From NCBI GenBank assembly GCA_035606695.1, contig DATNEW010000015.1:1-64000 (forward strand): a DNA stretch of 64,000 bases, written 5' to 3'. Positions 1 to 9,490 of this stretch are shown one piece after another (within the stretch, counting starts at the first letter, position 1; each line of letters begins with the position of its first letter). The notes below the pieces were generated by a model, which was given only the letters and a program-made list of their open reading frames with translations, made no database searches and was not told the origin of the DNA. The stretch is from Gemmatimonadaceae bacterium. Lineage in GTDB: Bacteria > Gemmatimonadota > Gemmatimonadetes > Gemmatimonadales > Gemmatimonadaceae. Both the position numbers and the translations under genes were made by a program.

Positions 1-1536
1 GTCATGGAACGCCTGGTGTTGAAGCTGTCCTTCGAGCGCCTTCTGGGCCGTCACGTCGCGGAGATGCGTCTGCACCGCGGCGATCTGGTCGAACGTCGCG
101 CTCACCGAGGTGGCTTCCACGTACAGCGCGCGCCCGTCGGAATGAGTGATCTCATATTCCACGGTCTGGCGAATCGCGCCCGGCTCGCTCACCGCGTGGC
201 CGACGACGAGATCGCGCGTGGCCACGGGAATGAAGGCGCGCACCGACTGGCCGCGCAGGAGCGACGGATCGGCGACGCCGATCAGCGCGGCCGCGGCCGG
301 ATTGGCGTACAGCAGCGTGTCGTCCGCGTGCAGCACGATTGCTTCCGGCGAATGCTCGACGAGCTTCCGGTACCGTTGCTCGCTTTCGCGCAGCGCCGCC
401 TCGGCCCGCTTCCGCTCGGTGATGTCGCGAATGATGCCGGTGATGATGGACTCATCGTCGTCCATCGATTCCGTCAGCGTGAGCTCGAGCGGAAACAGGG
501 TGCCGTCGGCCTTTCGTCCCTCGAGCTCGATCGCGTGCAGAATGCCGGGACCGGATGCGGCAACCGAGACGTCGAACTCCGCCGAGCGCTCGCCGATCAG
601 CAGCGCCAGCGACTGGCCATTCACCACCGACGCAGGATAGCCGAAAATTTGCTCGGCGGCGCCATTCCAGAACACGATGCACCCGTCGGAATCGATGCAG
701 AACACCGCATCACTCACCGATTGCGTGAGCGCGCGATAGCGTGCTTCCGCCGCGCGCGCCGTTCGACCGAGACGGCCGTGCCGGCGATCGAGCGCCGTCG
801 CCGTCGCGGCGCCCGCGAACACGATCAGCGCGCTCAGCGTCACGGCGATCGCCAACCCCGATGTCGCGAGCACCGAGTGACCCATGCTGCTCATCTCGTG
901 TTCGCCCACGCCGAAGTGCGCTGCCGCCATGCCCGTGTAGTGCATGCCGGCGATGGCGATTCCCATGATGCCGGCCGCCACTCGCTTCGCCCACTTCTCG
1001 CCCACCGTCTTCGTTTCGCCGAGCCGGCGCGCCAGCGCCAGCGCGACGATCGACGCCGCGACGGCGATGAAGACCGAGAGCGTGACGAGCGGAGCCGAGT
1101 AGTGCAGACTCGCCGCCATGCGCATCGCGGCCATGCCGAGGTAGTGCATGCCGGCGATGGCACCGCCCATGAGACATCCTGCACCGAGCAGCGGGCGAGT
1201 CCCGAGAAACCGCCGGCTGGCTACTTCGAGCGCCAGCGCCGACGCGGCGATGGCGACCAACACGCTCGCGATCAGGCCGACGCGATCGTACGCGATCTGA
1301 ACGGCCATGATGCCCGCGTTCAATCCGAACGCGAGCATGCCGACGAAGTGCATGCTCCAGATACCGACGCCCATCACCACCGAGCCGCAGATCAGCCAGC
1401 CCAGACGCGCCCGTCCCGCCGCTGCCTGCGTGCGTCCCGCGAGATCGAGCGCGACGAACGACGCGAGCGACGCCACGATCACCGAAAGGGCGACGAGGCG
1501 TGGTTCGTAATGTGGGACTACAGGCATTCCGGGCAT
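1..1536 (-). CDS. MHYT-PAS-PAS sensor protein, C-terminal part outside the window (probable diguanylate cyclase)
   Basis: The reading frame is open on the minus strand from an ATG at 1536 to base 1, giving 512 codons without a stop, so the gene continues off the left edge. A second in-frame ATG lies at 1527. The first half is an integral-membrane MHYT sensor region with the motifs SMHFVGM, GMHYLGM and GMHYTGM, a family thought to bind a metal or diatomic gas. Two PAS domains follow (FWNGAAEQIFGYPASVV; YANPAAAALIGVADPSLL), each closed by a PAC-type ITERKRAEAALRESEQRYR or LRDVTAQKALE segment. The last visible residues, LQHQAFHD, are the usual lead-in to a GGDEF domain (normally followed by PLTGL). 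A c-di-GMP signalling role is therefore likely, but the catalytic part is not visible. Confidence 0.88.
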   Translation of the reverse strand, partial: MPGMPVVPHYEPRLVALSVIVASLASFVALDLAGRTQAAAGRARLGWLICGSVVMGVGIWSMHFVGMLAFGLNAGIMAVQIAYDRVGLIASVLVAIAASALALEVASRRFLGTRPLLGAGCLMGGAIAGMHYLGMAAMRMAASLHYSAPLVTLSVFIAVAASIVALALARRLGETKTVGEKWAKRVAAGIMGIAIAGMHYTGMAAAHFGVGEHEMSSMGHSVLATSGLAIAVTLSALIVFAGAATATALDRRHGRLGRTARAAEARYRALTQSVSDAVFCIDSDGCIVFWNGAAEQIFGYPASVVNGQSLALLIGERSAEFDVSVAASGPGILHAIELEGRKADGTLFPLELTLTESMDDDESIITGIIRDITERKRAEAALRESEQRYRKLVEHSPEAIVLHADDTLLYANPAAAALIGVADPSLLRGQSVRAFIPVATRDLVVGHAVSEPGAIRQTVEYEITHSDGRALYVEATSVSATFDQIAAVQTHLRDVTAQKALEGQLQHQAFHD

Positions 1537-1627
1537 TACACGGCCGGTGGGAGAGAGCTGCCAGTCATGGCGGGCCCTCTGAGTATCGACCGGACGGGGG
1601 AAGGGTGAACGGTTGGAAAGTTTTCGC

Positions 1628-3208
1628 TCACCCCCGGGCGCGCGAGGGGATCATCACGCCGACGAGGGCCGCCGCGAACGCCAGGGCGGCCGAGCCGAGC
1701 ATGGCAATCTGAAACGCGCCGCCGAACGAGTCGTCGATCGCGCGCCTCACGGCCCGCCGCGCGTCGCCGGACATCGACGCGATGCCCTTCACGTTCGCCG
1801 CCGCCATCTTCGGCAGCTCGCGGCCGAGCGTCGCGCGCTCCGTCTGAGACATCGAAACCGATGCCAGCCGCGCCGTTACGCGATTGTTGAACACGCTCGC
1901 GATCACGACGCCAAATGCCGCGATCGCGATCAGTCCCGCGACGCGCGACACGGCGTTGTTCACCCCGCTCGCCACGCCGGAATGCATGCTCGGCAACGAG
2001 CTCATGACGGTGGTCGTGAGCGGTGCGACGGTCAATGCCATGCCAAGACCCATGATGACGACCGCCGGCACGACCAACACGCTGCTCGAGCCAAGACGGC
2101 CGAGCATCGCGAGCAGGGCGAATCCTGCTCCGGTGACGGCTGGTCCGATCGTCAGTGGCAACTTGCTTCCGACCCGCGCGACGAGCCCCCCGGACCAGCG
2201 CGACAGCGCGAACATGATGATCGGAAACGGAAGCAACGACGCGCCGGCCGCCGTCGCGCTGAACCCGCGCACCTCGATCAGCAGGAGCGGCATCATGAAC
2301 ATGACTTCGGCCAGGGCCGCGTACAGAAAGAGCGTGAGGAGATTGCTCAGCGTGAACGCGCGCACGCGAAACGGTGCCAACGGCAGCATCGGGTCGCTGG
2401 TGCGCGCCTCGACGACGATCAGTGCCGCGAGAAACACGACGCCGCTCGCGAGCGAGAGGAGCACGAGTCGATCGCCTGCGCCGCGCGATGGCCACTCGAG
2501 CAAGCCGAGCACGATTCCGCTCAACCCCACGACGCCGAGCAACGCGCCCGCCCAATCGATCGAGCGGCCGCGCGACGGGTCCTTGCTCTCGGGGACGTAT
2601 CGCACCGAGAGGAACATGACAAGCGCGGCGAGCGGCACGTTGATGAAGAAAACGGTGCGCCACGACGCGTGTTCAACGAGCCAACCGCCGGCAACGGGCC
2701 CGGCCGCCGTGGTGATCGCGCTGAATCCCGACCACGTGCCGATGGCACGACCACGCTTGGCGCCTTCGAATGTGGACGAGATGATCGACAAGCTCCCCGG
2801 AACGAGGAAGGCTGCTCCGATGCCTTGAATCGCCCGTGCGCTGATGAGGAAAAGCGGCGTCGGCGCGAGGCCGCACGCCGCCGAGGCGAGCGTGAAGATC
2901 GCGACGCCAATCATGAAGACGCGCTTCCGGCCGATCTGATCGCCGAGGGAACCGCCGACCAGAAGGAGGGAACCGAGGAAGAGCGCGTATGCTTCGATCA
3001 CCCACTGCACCTGGGCAATCGTTGCGTTCATGCCGTGCTGCAGCGCGGGGAGCGCGACGTTGATCACCGTGCCGTCGATGAACGTCATGCTCGACGCAAC
3101 GATCGTCGCGACGAGCGTCCAGCGCTTGGCAGTGGATGTCGTGTGGGGGGCCGTGTGAGCAGTCGTGCTAGTCAGCCCGTCCTCGCGGGCCATGCGGCCC
3201 AAGGGCAT
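1628..3208 (-). CDS. MFS drug-exporter-like transporter, DHA2 (14-TM, EmrB/QacA) family
   Basis: This 526-residue protein is a multi-pass membrane transporter of the major facilitator superfamily. TM1 carries ASSMTFIDGTVINVALPAL, the hallmark of the DHA2 drug:proton antiporter family. Motif A follows as GGSLGDQIGRKRVF, and the motif-C region is LVPGSLSIISSTF. The length fits 14 transmembrane segments. The first ~28 residues are a hydrophilic tail, so a start at 3208 or at the in-frame ATG at 3193 is possible. The start overlaps the end of the upstream gene (3168-3701) by 41 bp or less, which suggests coupling. Substrate cannot be inferred; no EmrA-like adaptor or regulator is adjacent. Confidence 0.93.
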   Translation of the reverse strand: MPLGRMAREDGLTSTTAHTAPHTTSTAKRWTLVATIVASSMTFIDGTVINVALPALQHGMNATIAQVQWVIEAYALFLGSLLLVGGSLGDQIGRKRVFMIGVAIFTLASAACGLAPTPLFLISARAIQGIGAAFLVPGSLSIISSTFEGAKRGRAIGTWSGFSAITTAAGPVAGGWLVEHASWRTVFFINVPLAALVMFLSVRYVPESKDPSRGRSIDWAGALLGVVGLSGIVLGLLEWPSRGAGDRLVLLSLASGVVFLAALIVVEARTSDPMLPLAPFRVRAFTLSNLLTLFLYAALAEVMFMMPLLLIEVRGFSATAAGASLLPFPIIMFALSRWSGGLVARVGSKLPLTIGPAVTGAGFALLAMLGRLGSSSVLVVPAVVIMGLGMALTVAPLTTTVMSSLPSMHSGVASGVNNAVSRVAGLIAIAAFGVVIASVFNNRVTARLASVSMSQTERATLGRELPKMAAANVKGIASMSGDARRAVRRAIDDSFGGAFQIAMLGSAALAFAAALVGVMIPSRARG

Positions 3209-3701
3209 CGGTGCCAGCGATCAATCGGCTTCGCTCGAGCAGTGCGGTGGCCGCGGACGGCGCCCGCTCCTGAGCGCGCGCGACGAGCGATGCGAGGTAT
3301 TCCATGAGATCGTGGGCGGAGAGTCGTGCGACGCCGTCACGCCACAGGGTAACCTCTCGCCACGCGCCGCGCCAATGACGGCCCGAGAGAATCTTGATCT
3401 GTTCGTGCTCGTCGAGCACGAGGACGCCGTTGAGCTGCCGAATGGGCGGCGTCTCCAGGTCGTCGAGCGACCCGCCCGTCAGCAGCCAGTGCGTGATGCG
3501 TGCCTGCCGCGCCGGGAGCTTACTTGGCGCGACCTGCTCGAGTCCCAACACCTGGCGCATCGTGATGAGGCCGGACGCCAGCGCGGCGATTCGGCCTTCC
3601 TCGGCGGCGGTGAGCTGGGTCGCATAGCGGTTTATTTCGCGGCACCGGGCAACGAGGTCGGCTAGCGCTTTTGGTGTCGGGGCGTCGACGGGTTCCTGCA
3701 T
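3168..3701 (-). CDS. Hypothetical protein upstream of the MFS exporter
   Basis: This is a 177-residue soluble protein I do not recognise. It starts at an ATG at 3701 and is rich in charged residues. It has no signal peptide and no membrane segment. A central stretch (LNGVLVLDEHEQIKILSGRHWRGAWREVTLWRDGVARLSAHDLMEYL) looks like a small alpha/beta fold. Its end overlaps the start of the MFS gene, so the two are probably co-transcribed. A regulatory or accessory role for the exporter is only a guess. The opposite-strand frames over this interval have no recognisable content. Confidence 0.6.
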   Translation of the reverse strand: MQEPVDAPTPKALADLVARCREINRYATQLTAAEEGRIAALASGLITMRQVLGLEQVAPSKLPARQARITHWLLTGGSLDDLETPPIRQLNGVLVLDEHEQIKILSGRHWRGAWREVTLWRDGVARLSAHDLMEYLASLVARAQERAPSAATALLERSRLIAGTDALGPHGPRGRAD

Positions 3702-3844
3702 GACGACTCAACACGCATCGACAGTGCCGGGGCGCGCGGTGACGCGGCGCACGTAAAACTGCGCGAAGCGCAGTGGTGGCGGCGACGCCCGGGACGACCG
3801 ACATTATGCGGTTCCATCGCCCGCCCACCTTGCCCTCGCCATCC

Positions 3845-4666
3845 ATGACTCGACTTGTTCGATCGCTCGCGCTCGTCGCCGCGGTGCCCGTTCTGCATTC
3901 CGCAGCTCTCCGCGCGCAGACACCGCCCACCGTCACGCTCACGCGCTTGCAGTGCGGCACGAACGCCGCGCCGACGAACGTCGGCCAGCGATTCTCCGAC
4001 GTCTACGCGTTCAATGGGCTGATGGTCCAACTCACCTTCAGCTGTTATCTCGTGCGGCATGGCGACGACTATCTCATCTGGGATACCGGCAATCCGATGG
4101 GTGCCGGCGCCGCCGCGCCGAAGACGAGCCTCGTCGATCTGCTCTCGCAAGCCAACGTGAACCCCGCGCAAGTCAAATTCGTCGCCATCAGCCACTACCA
4201 CGGCGACCACACCGGACAAGCCGGCGAATTTCCGCAGGCGACGCTGCTCATCGGCAAGGCCGATTGGGACGTCGTGTCGGATCCGAAGACGCCGGCGGGA
4301 ACATCGGGTCCGTTCACGCACTGGCTCAGCGGCGGCGGCAAGGTCGAGCCGGTCGTCGGCGATCGCGACGTGTTCGGCGACGGCACCGTGGTGATGTTGA
4401 ACACGCCCGGGCACACGCCGGGACATCACAGTTTACTCGTGAAGCTTCCGCAGATGGGCAACGTGCTGCTCACGGGCGACCTCGCGCATTTCCACGAGAA
4501 CTACGACAGCAACGGCGTGCCCACGTTCAACACCGACCGCGCGGCAACGATCGCGTCGCTCGACCGCTTCAAGAAGATGGCGGCGAACCTCAAGGCGACC
4601 GTCATCATTCAGCACGATCAGCGCGACGTGGCGAAACTGCCGCAGTTCCCGGCGGCGGCGCGTTAG
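3845..4666 (+). CDS. Exported metallo-beta-lactamase-fold hydrolase, AHL-lactonase-like
   Basis: The frame is open from a GTG at 3773, but the ATG at 3845 gives a clean signal peptide (MTRLVRSLALVAAVPVLHSA, cleavage near LRAQ-TPP), so I choose it. The zinc motif SHYHGDHTGQ (HxHxDH) is present. It is followed by NTPGHTPGHHS with the third-site histidine, LTGDLAHF with the bridging aspartate, and a late histidine in IIQHDQRD. This order and the ~270-residue length match the N-acyl-homoserine-lactone lactonase branch of the superfamily. The predicted reaction is lactone or ester hydrolysis in the periplasm or outside the cell. Specificity for acyl-homoserine lactones is inferred from family resemblance only. 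The gene stands alone, with no synthase or LuxR-type receptor beside it. Confidence 0.85.
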   Translation: MTRLVRSLALVAAVPVLHSAALRAQTPPTVTLTRLQCGTNAAPTNVGQRFSDVYAFNGLMVQLTFSCYLVRHGDDYLIWDTGNPMGAGAAAPKTSLVDLLSQANVNPAQVKFVAISHYHGDHTGQAGEFPQATLLIGKADWDVVSDPKTPAGTSGPFTHWLSGGGKVEPVVGDRDVFGDGTVVMLNTPGHTPGHHSLLVKLPQMGNVLLTGDLAHFHENYDSNGVPTFNTDRAATIASLDRFKKMAANLKATVIIQHDQRDVAKLPQFPAAAR

Positions 4667-4898
4667 CTGGCCGCTCTGACTCTCGGGACGCCCCTCTTGT
4701 CGAAGCATCCTGAGGCGTTCTCAAAATCACTGGTGGTTAACCGCAGTTCACGCCGTCTCCGTGCCGATCCGCAGTTGTCCGCCGTTTGTCCGTGGTCCTG
4801 ATCACCGCCTGTTTATGAGAATTATCTAATCTTTGACGGCGACGGCCGGCCTTCATAGCTTCGGCGCACGCGGTCCTCCTCCTTCCTCGAGCGCCCCC

Positions 4899-6566
4899 AT
4901 GTCCGATCCCGCCGTCTCTCGCCGTCATTTCCTCCTGACCACCGCGACGGCCGCCGGCGCGGCCGGCGCCGCGTCGCTGCCGCTCGACGCACTCGCCGCG
5001 ACCCTGGCCCCACACGCATCGCAGGCTCCGCAAGCGCCACAACCGGCGAAGTACACGCGCTACAACGTCATGAGCGCCGGCGGACAGAAAGCACTCGCGA
5101 GCTATCAGAGAGCCATCGACGCGATGCTCAAGCTGCCGCCGACGGACCCGCGAAACTGGTTCCGCAACGCGTTCATCCACATGATGGACTGCCCGCACGG
5201 CAACTGGTGGTTCTACGTATGGCACCGCGGCTACCTCGGCTACTTCGAGCAGACCCTCCGCACGCTCAGCGGCGATCCCACCTTCGCCATTCCATACTGG
5301 GACTGGACGACGCTGCCACAAATACCCGACGGAATGTTCAACGGCGTTCTGACGCCGACGGATCCACACTACGAGCCGTACACGCGCAACATCTCGGCGT
5401 TCTCGACACAGCTGCGCGGACCGCTGACCGCTTATTGGAATTCTCTAAATGCCGCGCAGCGTGCGCAGCTCGACAAGCGAAACTACAAGGCGTTCGACGA
5501 CATGTGGAACGACGTGATGGGACTCGACGTCCCGTCGCAGCAGTTCTTCTCCGGCAACCTGACGTATGCGTTCACGTCGGGATCGCGCTACCTGACGCGG
5601 GACAATCCGAAGCTGGATCCGAAAACCGCGTACGACGTATCGCCGCACATCGTGTCGTCGGGATTGTTGCCCAAACTCTTCTACAGCACCGAGCCCGCGA
5701 ACAGCTTCACCAGCTCCAAGACGGCCTCGCACAACGATGCGCCGAACGCCGGCACCAAGTTCTCGGTGCTCGAGGGACTGCCGCACAACAAGACCCACAA
5801 TTTCATCGGCGGCGTCGGCCCATGCGATCCCGGCCCGTACGGGAACATGACGAACAATCTGTCGCCCGTGGACCCGATCTTCTTTCTGCATCACTCGAAC
5901 ATGGACCGACTGTGGGATGTGTGGGTACGAAAGCAGAAGGCGCTCGGTCTCCCGTATCTGCCCACGGGGGCCGACCTCGCCACGCTGTCGAACGAACCGT
6001 TCCTGTTCTACGCCGACAGCACCGGGAAGTACGTGGGCACGGCGCACGCGGGCGACTATCTCAGCATGGATCGATTCAACTATCAGTACGAGCCGGGCTT
6101 CGGTGAGAACGTCGTTCAGCCCGCGAAAGTGCTCGCGGCATCGCCGGGTGCGGTCGTGCACGCCACCGCCACACCGACCGGCAATGCGGCGACCGTCTCG
6201 CTCCCGACGAGCGCGGTCCAGTCGCACATCAACTCACCCGCCGAGTCGACGCTCGTTGCCGAAGTGACGATCCCGAAACCGACGTCGGCGTCGTCGCGCG
6301 AATTCGACGTGCTCGTCGGCGCGCCGGCGAGCACGACGCAAGCGAACGCCGACAGCCCGTACTACGCCGGCACGATCGCGTTCTTCGGACACATGGCCAT
6401 GACCAACATGGGCGGCGACGTCACGTTCACCGTGCCGCTGCCAAAAGCACCGACTCTGCTTGGCGCCGCGCCCGGGCAAACGACGGCGGTCAACATTCGC
6501 GTCGTGCCGTCACATGCGGGACAGAAAGCGCCGACGCTCAAGTCGGTCGTCATTCGGTCGCGCTAG
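4899..6566 (+). CDS. Tat-exported tyrosinase / plant-like polyphenol oxidase
   Basis: The preferred start is the ATG at 4899, which opens with a twin-arginine signal (SRRHFLLTTATAAGAAGAA); an upstream in-frame start exists at 4833. The CuA site reads FIHMMDCPHG followed by WFYVWHRGYLGYFEQ, that is H-x3-C-x-H-x8-H. This is the spacing of plant polyphenol oxidases after deletion of a loop, with the cysteine positioned for a Cys-His thioether bond. The CuB region contains LPHNKTHNF and DPIFFLHHSNMDRLW. The C-terminal ~140 residues contain REFDVLVG and a beta-rich segment resembling the KFDV domain of plant enzymes. Predicted role: copper-dependent oxidation of phenols or catechols in the periplasm. 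The small exported protein at 6577 follows after 10 bp. Confidence 0.93.
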   Translation: MSDPAVSRRHFLLTTATAAGAAGAASLPLDALAATLAPHASQAPQAPQPAKYTRYNVMSAGGQKALASYQRAIDAMLKLPPTDPRNWFRNAFIHMMDCPHGNWWFYVWHRGYLGYFEQTLRTLSGDPTFAIPYWDWTTLPQIPDGMFNGVLTPTDPHYEPYTRNISAFSTQLRGPLTAYWNSLNAAQRAQLDKRNYKAFDDMWNDVMGLDVPSQQFFSGNLTYAFTSGSRYLTRDNPKLDPKTAYDVSPHIVSSGLLPKLFYSTEPANSFTSSKTASHNDAPNAGTKFSVLEGLPHNKTHNFIGGVGPCDPGPYGNMTNNLSPVDPIFFLHHSNMDRLWDVWVRKQKALGLPYLPTGADLATLSNEPFLFYADSTGKYVGTAHAGDYLSMDRFNYQYEPGFGENVVQPAKVLAASPGAVVHATATPTGNAATVSLPTSAVQSHINSPAESTLVAEVTIPKPTSASSREFDVLVGAPASTTQANADSPYYAGTIAFFGHMAMTNMGGDVTFTVPLPKAPTLLGAAPGQTTAVNIRVVPSHAGQKAPTLKSVVIRSR

Positions 6567-6576
6567 CCAATTCACC

Positions 6577-6966
6577 ATGCGAATGCCCACCGTCGCGCTC
6601 GCGTTGATCGCATTGCTGACGCAGCCGTCGCACCCGGATTCGGCCCGCGTGCTCAAGCTCGCGTTGCCGCACGCGTTGCGCGCCGGTGAGACGGTGTGGC
6701 TCGAAGTCACGCTCGGCGTCGTGCCGCGCGGAACGGAGATCGATCTCGAGACGACGTCCGGCCGAACGCTCGGCGTCGTCTCGCCGTTTGCGGTTCGCGG
6801 AGGCCACCCAGCCGGCACCTATACCATTCCCGTGTCGGCCGACGCGATCTCGAAAGGCCACGTCATCGTTCGCATGACGCTGCAGCAGGGCGGACATGCG
6901 GCGCGCGCGCCGTCTCTCAAGGAAGTAAGGAAGGTGCGCCTCAAGATGGGTCCCGAGCCGAAGTAG
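6577..6966 (+). CDS. Small exported protein linked to the tyrosinase
   Basis: The frame is open from 6460, but the ATG at 6577 starts a 129-residue protein with a signal peptide (MRMPTVALALIALLTQ). The mature part is predicted to be all-beta (VLKLALPHALRAGETVWLEVTLG, then GTYTIPVSADAISKGHVIVRMTL). It starts 10 bp after the tyrosinase stop, so it is almost certainly in the same operon. It does not look like the MelC1 caddie of Streptomyces tyrosinases: no histidine-rich copper-donating segment is visible, although a few histidines are present. The fold resembles the C-terminal beta domain of the upstream enzyme in style. A chaperone, inhibitor or structural role for the oxidase is inference. 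Confidence 0.7.
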   Translation: MRMPTVALALIALLTQPSHPDSARVLKLALPHALRAGETVWLEVTLGVVPRGTEIDLETTSGRTLGVVSPFAVRGGHPAGTYTIPVSADAISKGHVIVRMTLQQGGHAARAPSLKEVRKVRLKMGPEPK

Positions 6967-6976
6967 CGCCCCTGCG

Positions 6977-7010
6977 GTCATCCCTCGGCGCTTCGCGCCT
7001 CAGGATGACA
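6977..7010. repeat. Short copy of the TCATCC/GGATGA palindromic repeat
   Basis: A 34-bp element with TCATCC at one end and GGATGACA at the other encloses a GCGCTTCGCGC-like core. It has the same ends as the longer repeats at 25259, 45741, 52874, 60222 and 63777. It lies between the convergent 3' ends of the tyrosinase partner gene and the ADOP permease, where a hairpin could serve as a terminator. Confidence 0.6.
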
Positions 7011-7016
7011 AGCGTT

Positions 7017-9431
7017 TCACTCCGATCGCATCGCCACCAGCGGATCGACGCGCGCGGCGCGGAGTGCCGGAACGAATCCGGCAACCAGCGCGACGACGAG
7101 AATGAGCGCCGGCGCGCCCGCGAAACTCAACGCGTCATACGCGCCGACGCCGTACAGCACACTCGACAACAACCGCGTCAGCGCCAGTGATGCACCGACC
7201 CCCACACCAATCCCAACGCCGGCGACCACCGCGACGTCACGCAACACCATACCCGTGACATTCCCAAACCGCGCGCCGAGCGCGATGCGAATGCCGATCT
7301 CGCGCCGCCGCTGCGTCACACCGTACGACATCACGCCATACACACCCGCCGCCGACAGCACGAGCGCGAGCAGTGCAAAGCCACCGAGAAGTTGCAGCAG
7401 CAAACGCCGCGTCGCGACTGACGTCTCGATCACCTCATTCATCGTCGTGAGCTGAAAGACCGGCTGCTGCGGCGCAACGTCGTGCACCGTCTGGCGCACG
7501 GCCGCGGCAAGCGTGTTGAGATCGCCGCGCGCCGAAATCACGAACGTGAGAAGCCCCGTCCCCTCGGACAGCTGTGCCGCCGAGACATAGAATTCCGGCA
7601 GCGCCTCCTGATCGAGTCCGACCTGACGCACCGACTTCACGACGCCGATGATGCGACAGGTATGTCCAGACGCCTCGATCTGCTTCCCAAGCGGCGATTC
7701 GCCCGGGAAGTAGCGCTTCACCAGCTCCTGGTTCACCACCATCACATTCTCAGTGCCGCGCGTATCGCTGGCCGTGAACCCTCGACCAGCGATCACGCGA
7801 ATACCAAGCGTCTGCAAGTAGTCGGGAGTCACGACGCGCCACTGCGCGTCCGGCATGCGCGACGGATCATCTTCGCTCGGGCGGCCGACGATCGAGAAGT
7901 AGCGATCCGTCTGCCCGTCCTGAATCGGCAGCACGGTGGTGGCGCCGACGGACCGCACGCCGGGAATCGCGCGCAGACGCGCGATGAGCGGCGTATAGAA
8001 TTGCTCATAGCGCATCGTGTCGACGAAGGCGCCCGCGGGCGCACCGACGCGGAACGTGAGGACGTGATCGGAGACGAACCCGGAATCGACTTGCATCACT
8101 GCCAGAAAGCTTCTGATGACGAGACCGGCGCCGACGAGCAGCAGCACCGACAGCGCGATCTCGGCGCCGATCAACGTATTGAGCGTGCGATGCCGCGCCG
8201 CCGACGCGCTCGACTTGCCGGCGGCATCCGACAGATCCTGCCGCAGGTCGCTTTGACTTGCGCGCAGCGCGGGAATCACGCCGACGACAATGCCCGTGAG
8301 CACCGAAACGCCGATCGTGAACGCCAGCACGGGTCCATCGACGCCAATTGAATCGTTCCTCGGCAGCATGCCGGCGAGGGTCCCACTCATGGCGCGCAAT
8401 CCCCACCACGCGAGCGCGAGCCCGCTGGCGCCGCCGACGAATGACAACAGCACGCTTTCCGTCAGAATCTGCCGAACCACGCGCGACCGAGCGGCGCCGA
8501 GCGCGGCGCGAATCGCAATTTCGCGGCGACGCGCCGCCGCGCGCGCGAGCGACAGATTCGCCACGTTCGCGCACGCGATCAACAACACGAGGCCAACGGC
8601 GACGAGCAAAATGAGCAGGGCAGGCCGCACGCGTCCTACAACAGTTCCAGTCAGGCTCGACGCCAGAAGCCCACGATTCTTGTTCGTCGTCGGAAACGAC
8701 TCGGCCAGCCGTCGCGCCAACACACCGAGCTGCGCGGCGGCCGACGTCGAATCGACTCCGGGCGCGAATCGCGCGACGACGGCGAGCGATCGATTTCCCC
8801 GTTGCTGCGTTCCGCCGATCTCGTTGTAGTCGAGCGGAATCCAGAAGTCGTTTCGAAGTGGAGAAATAGGAAAGTCGAATGCAGCCGGCATGATGCCGAC
8901 GATCGTGAACTTGCGATTGCTCAGTGTGATCGTCGACCCGAGCGCGCGCGCATTGGCGCCGAGTCGCCGGCGCCAGAATCCTTCGCTGATGACGACCACG
9001 GCCTCGCTCGACGGCGGTTCATCCGCGGCGACGAACGTGCGGCCGAGCAGTGGCCGTGCGCCGAGGGTGGTGAACAGGTTCGTCGTCGCGCGAACGCCGC
9101 GCAGGCGTTCAGGTTCCGCGACGTCGCCGAGATCGCGGCTCGTTCCGGCCCACGCGGCGACATCCTGGAAGACGCTGGTCAGCGACTCGAGGTCCATGTA
9201 CATCGGCACGGACACCGAGCCCGGACCATGCGATCCAAACTCGCTCACCCGCACGAGCTCCGATGGCGCGCGATAGGGAAGTCCCTCGAGCAGCACCGCG
9301 CGGACGATCGAGAAGATCGCGGTATTGGCGCCGATGCCGAGCGCGAGACAAGCCGCGGCAATCAGCGTGGTGCCACGCGTCTTCCGAAGCGAGCGGAATG
9401 CGTAGCGGACATCCTGGATGAAAAGGTCCAT
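7017..9431 (-). CDS. ADOP-family ABC transporter permease (MacB/FtsX type), no PadR partner
   Basis: The start is the ATG at 9431 (MDLFIQDVRYAFRSLRKTRG), although the frame stays open upstream to 9821. The 804-residue protein has the ADOP layout: an N-terminal TM with LALGIGANTAIFSIVRAVLL, a MacB-like periplasmic domain, an FtsX module (LLIACANVANLSLARAAARRREIAIRAALGA), a second periplasmic domain, and a second FtsX module (RRREIGIRIALGA). It ends ARVDPLVAMRSE. Unlike the other two ADOPs here it lacks the ~80-residue N-terminal prefix domain and has no PadR gene beside it. MacB-like permeases couple ATP hydrolysis by a separate ATPase to periplasmic conformational change; no ATPase gene is adjacent. 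Substrate unknown. Confidence 0.92.
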   Translation of the reverse strand: MDLFIQDVRYAFRSLRKTRGTTLIAAACLALGIGANTAIFSIVRAVLLEGLPYRAPSELVRVSEFGSHGPGSVSVPMYMDLESLTSVFQDVAAWAGTSRDLGDVAEPERLRGVRATTNLFTTLGARPLLGRTFVAADEPPSSEAVVVISEGFWRRRLGANARALGSTITLSNRKFTIVGIMPAAFDFPISPLRNDFWIPLDYNEIGGTQQRGNRSLAVVARFAPGVDSTSAAAQLGVLARRLAESFPTTNKNRGLLASSLTGTVVGRVRPALLILLVAVGLVLLIACANVANLSLARAAARRREIAIRAALGAARSRVVRQILTESVLLSFVGGASGLALAWWGLRAMSGTLAGMLPRNDSIGVDGPVLAFTIGVSVLTGIVVGVIPALRASQSDLRQDLSDAAGKSSASAARHRTLNTLIGAEIALSVLLLVGAGLVIRSFLAVMQVDSGFVSDHVLTFRVGAPAGAFVDTMRYEQFYTPLIARLRAIPGVRSVGATTVLPIQDGQTDRYFSIVGRPSEDDPSRMPDAQWRVVTPDYLQTLGIRVIAGRGFTASDTRGTENVMVVNQELVKRYFPGESPLGKQIEASGHTCRIIGVVKSVRQVGLDQEALPEFYVSAAQLSEGTGLLTFVISARGDLNTLAAAVRQTVHDVAPQQPVFQLTTMNEVIETSVATRRLLLQLLGGFALLALVLSAAGVYGVMSYGVTQRRREIGIRIALGARFGNVTGMVLRDVAVVAGVGIGVGVGASLALTRLLSSVLYGVGAYDALSFAGAPALILVVALVAGFVPALRAARVDPLVAMRSE

Positions 9432-9490
9432 TGGCCAGTGACGAGGGTTTGGCTTTTGACAACGCCAGCCAGGCCTTCGTTTGAACGCCG

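Noticed and set aside
4-1608. A 534-codon plus-strand frame at the left edge
   Set aside because: It is antisense to the MHYT-PAS sensor, whose frame is open to the edge and has recognisable domains.
4731-4810. CCGCAGTT...CCGTCTCCGTG...CCGCAGTTGTCCGCCG tract before the tyrosinase, similar in style to widespread intergenic repeats
   Set aside because: Only one copy seen in this window, so no repeat can be demonstrated.
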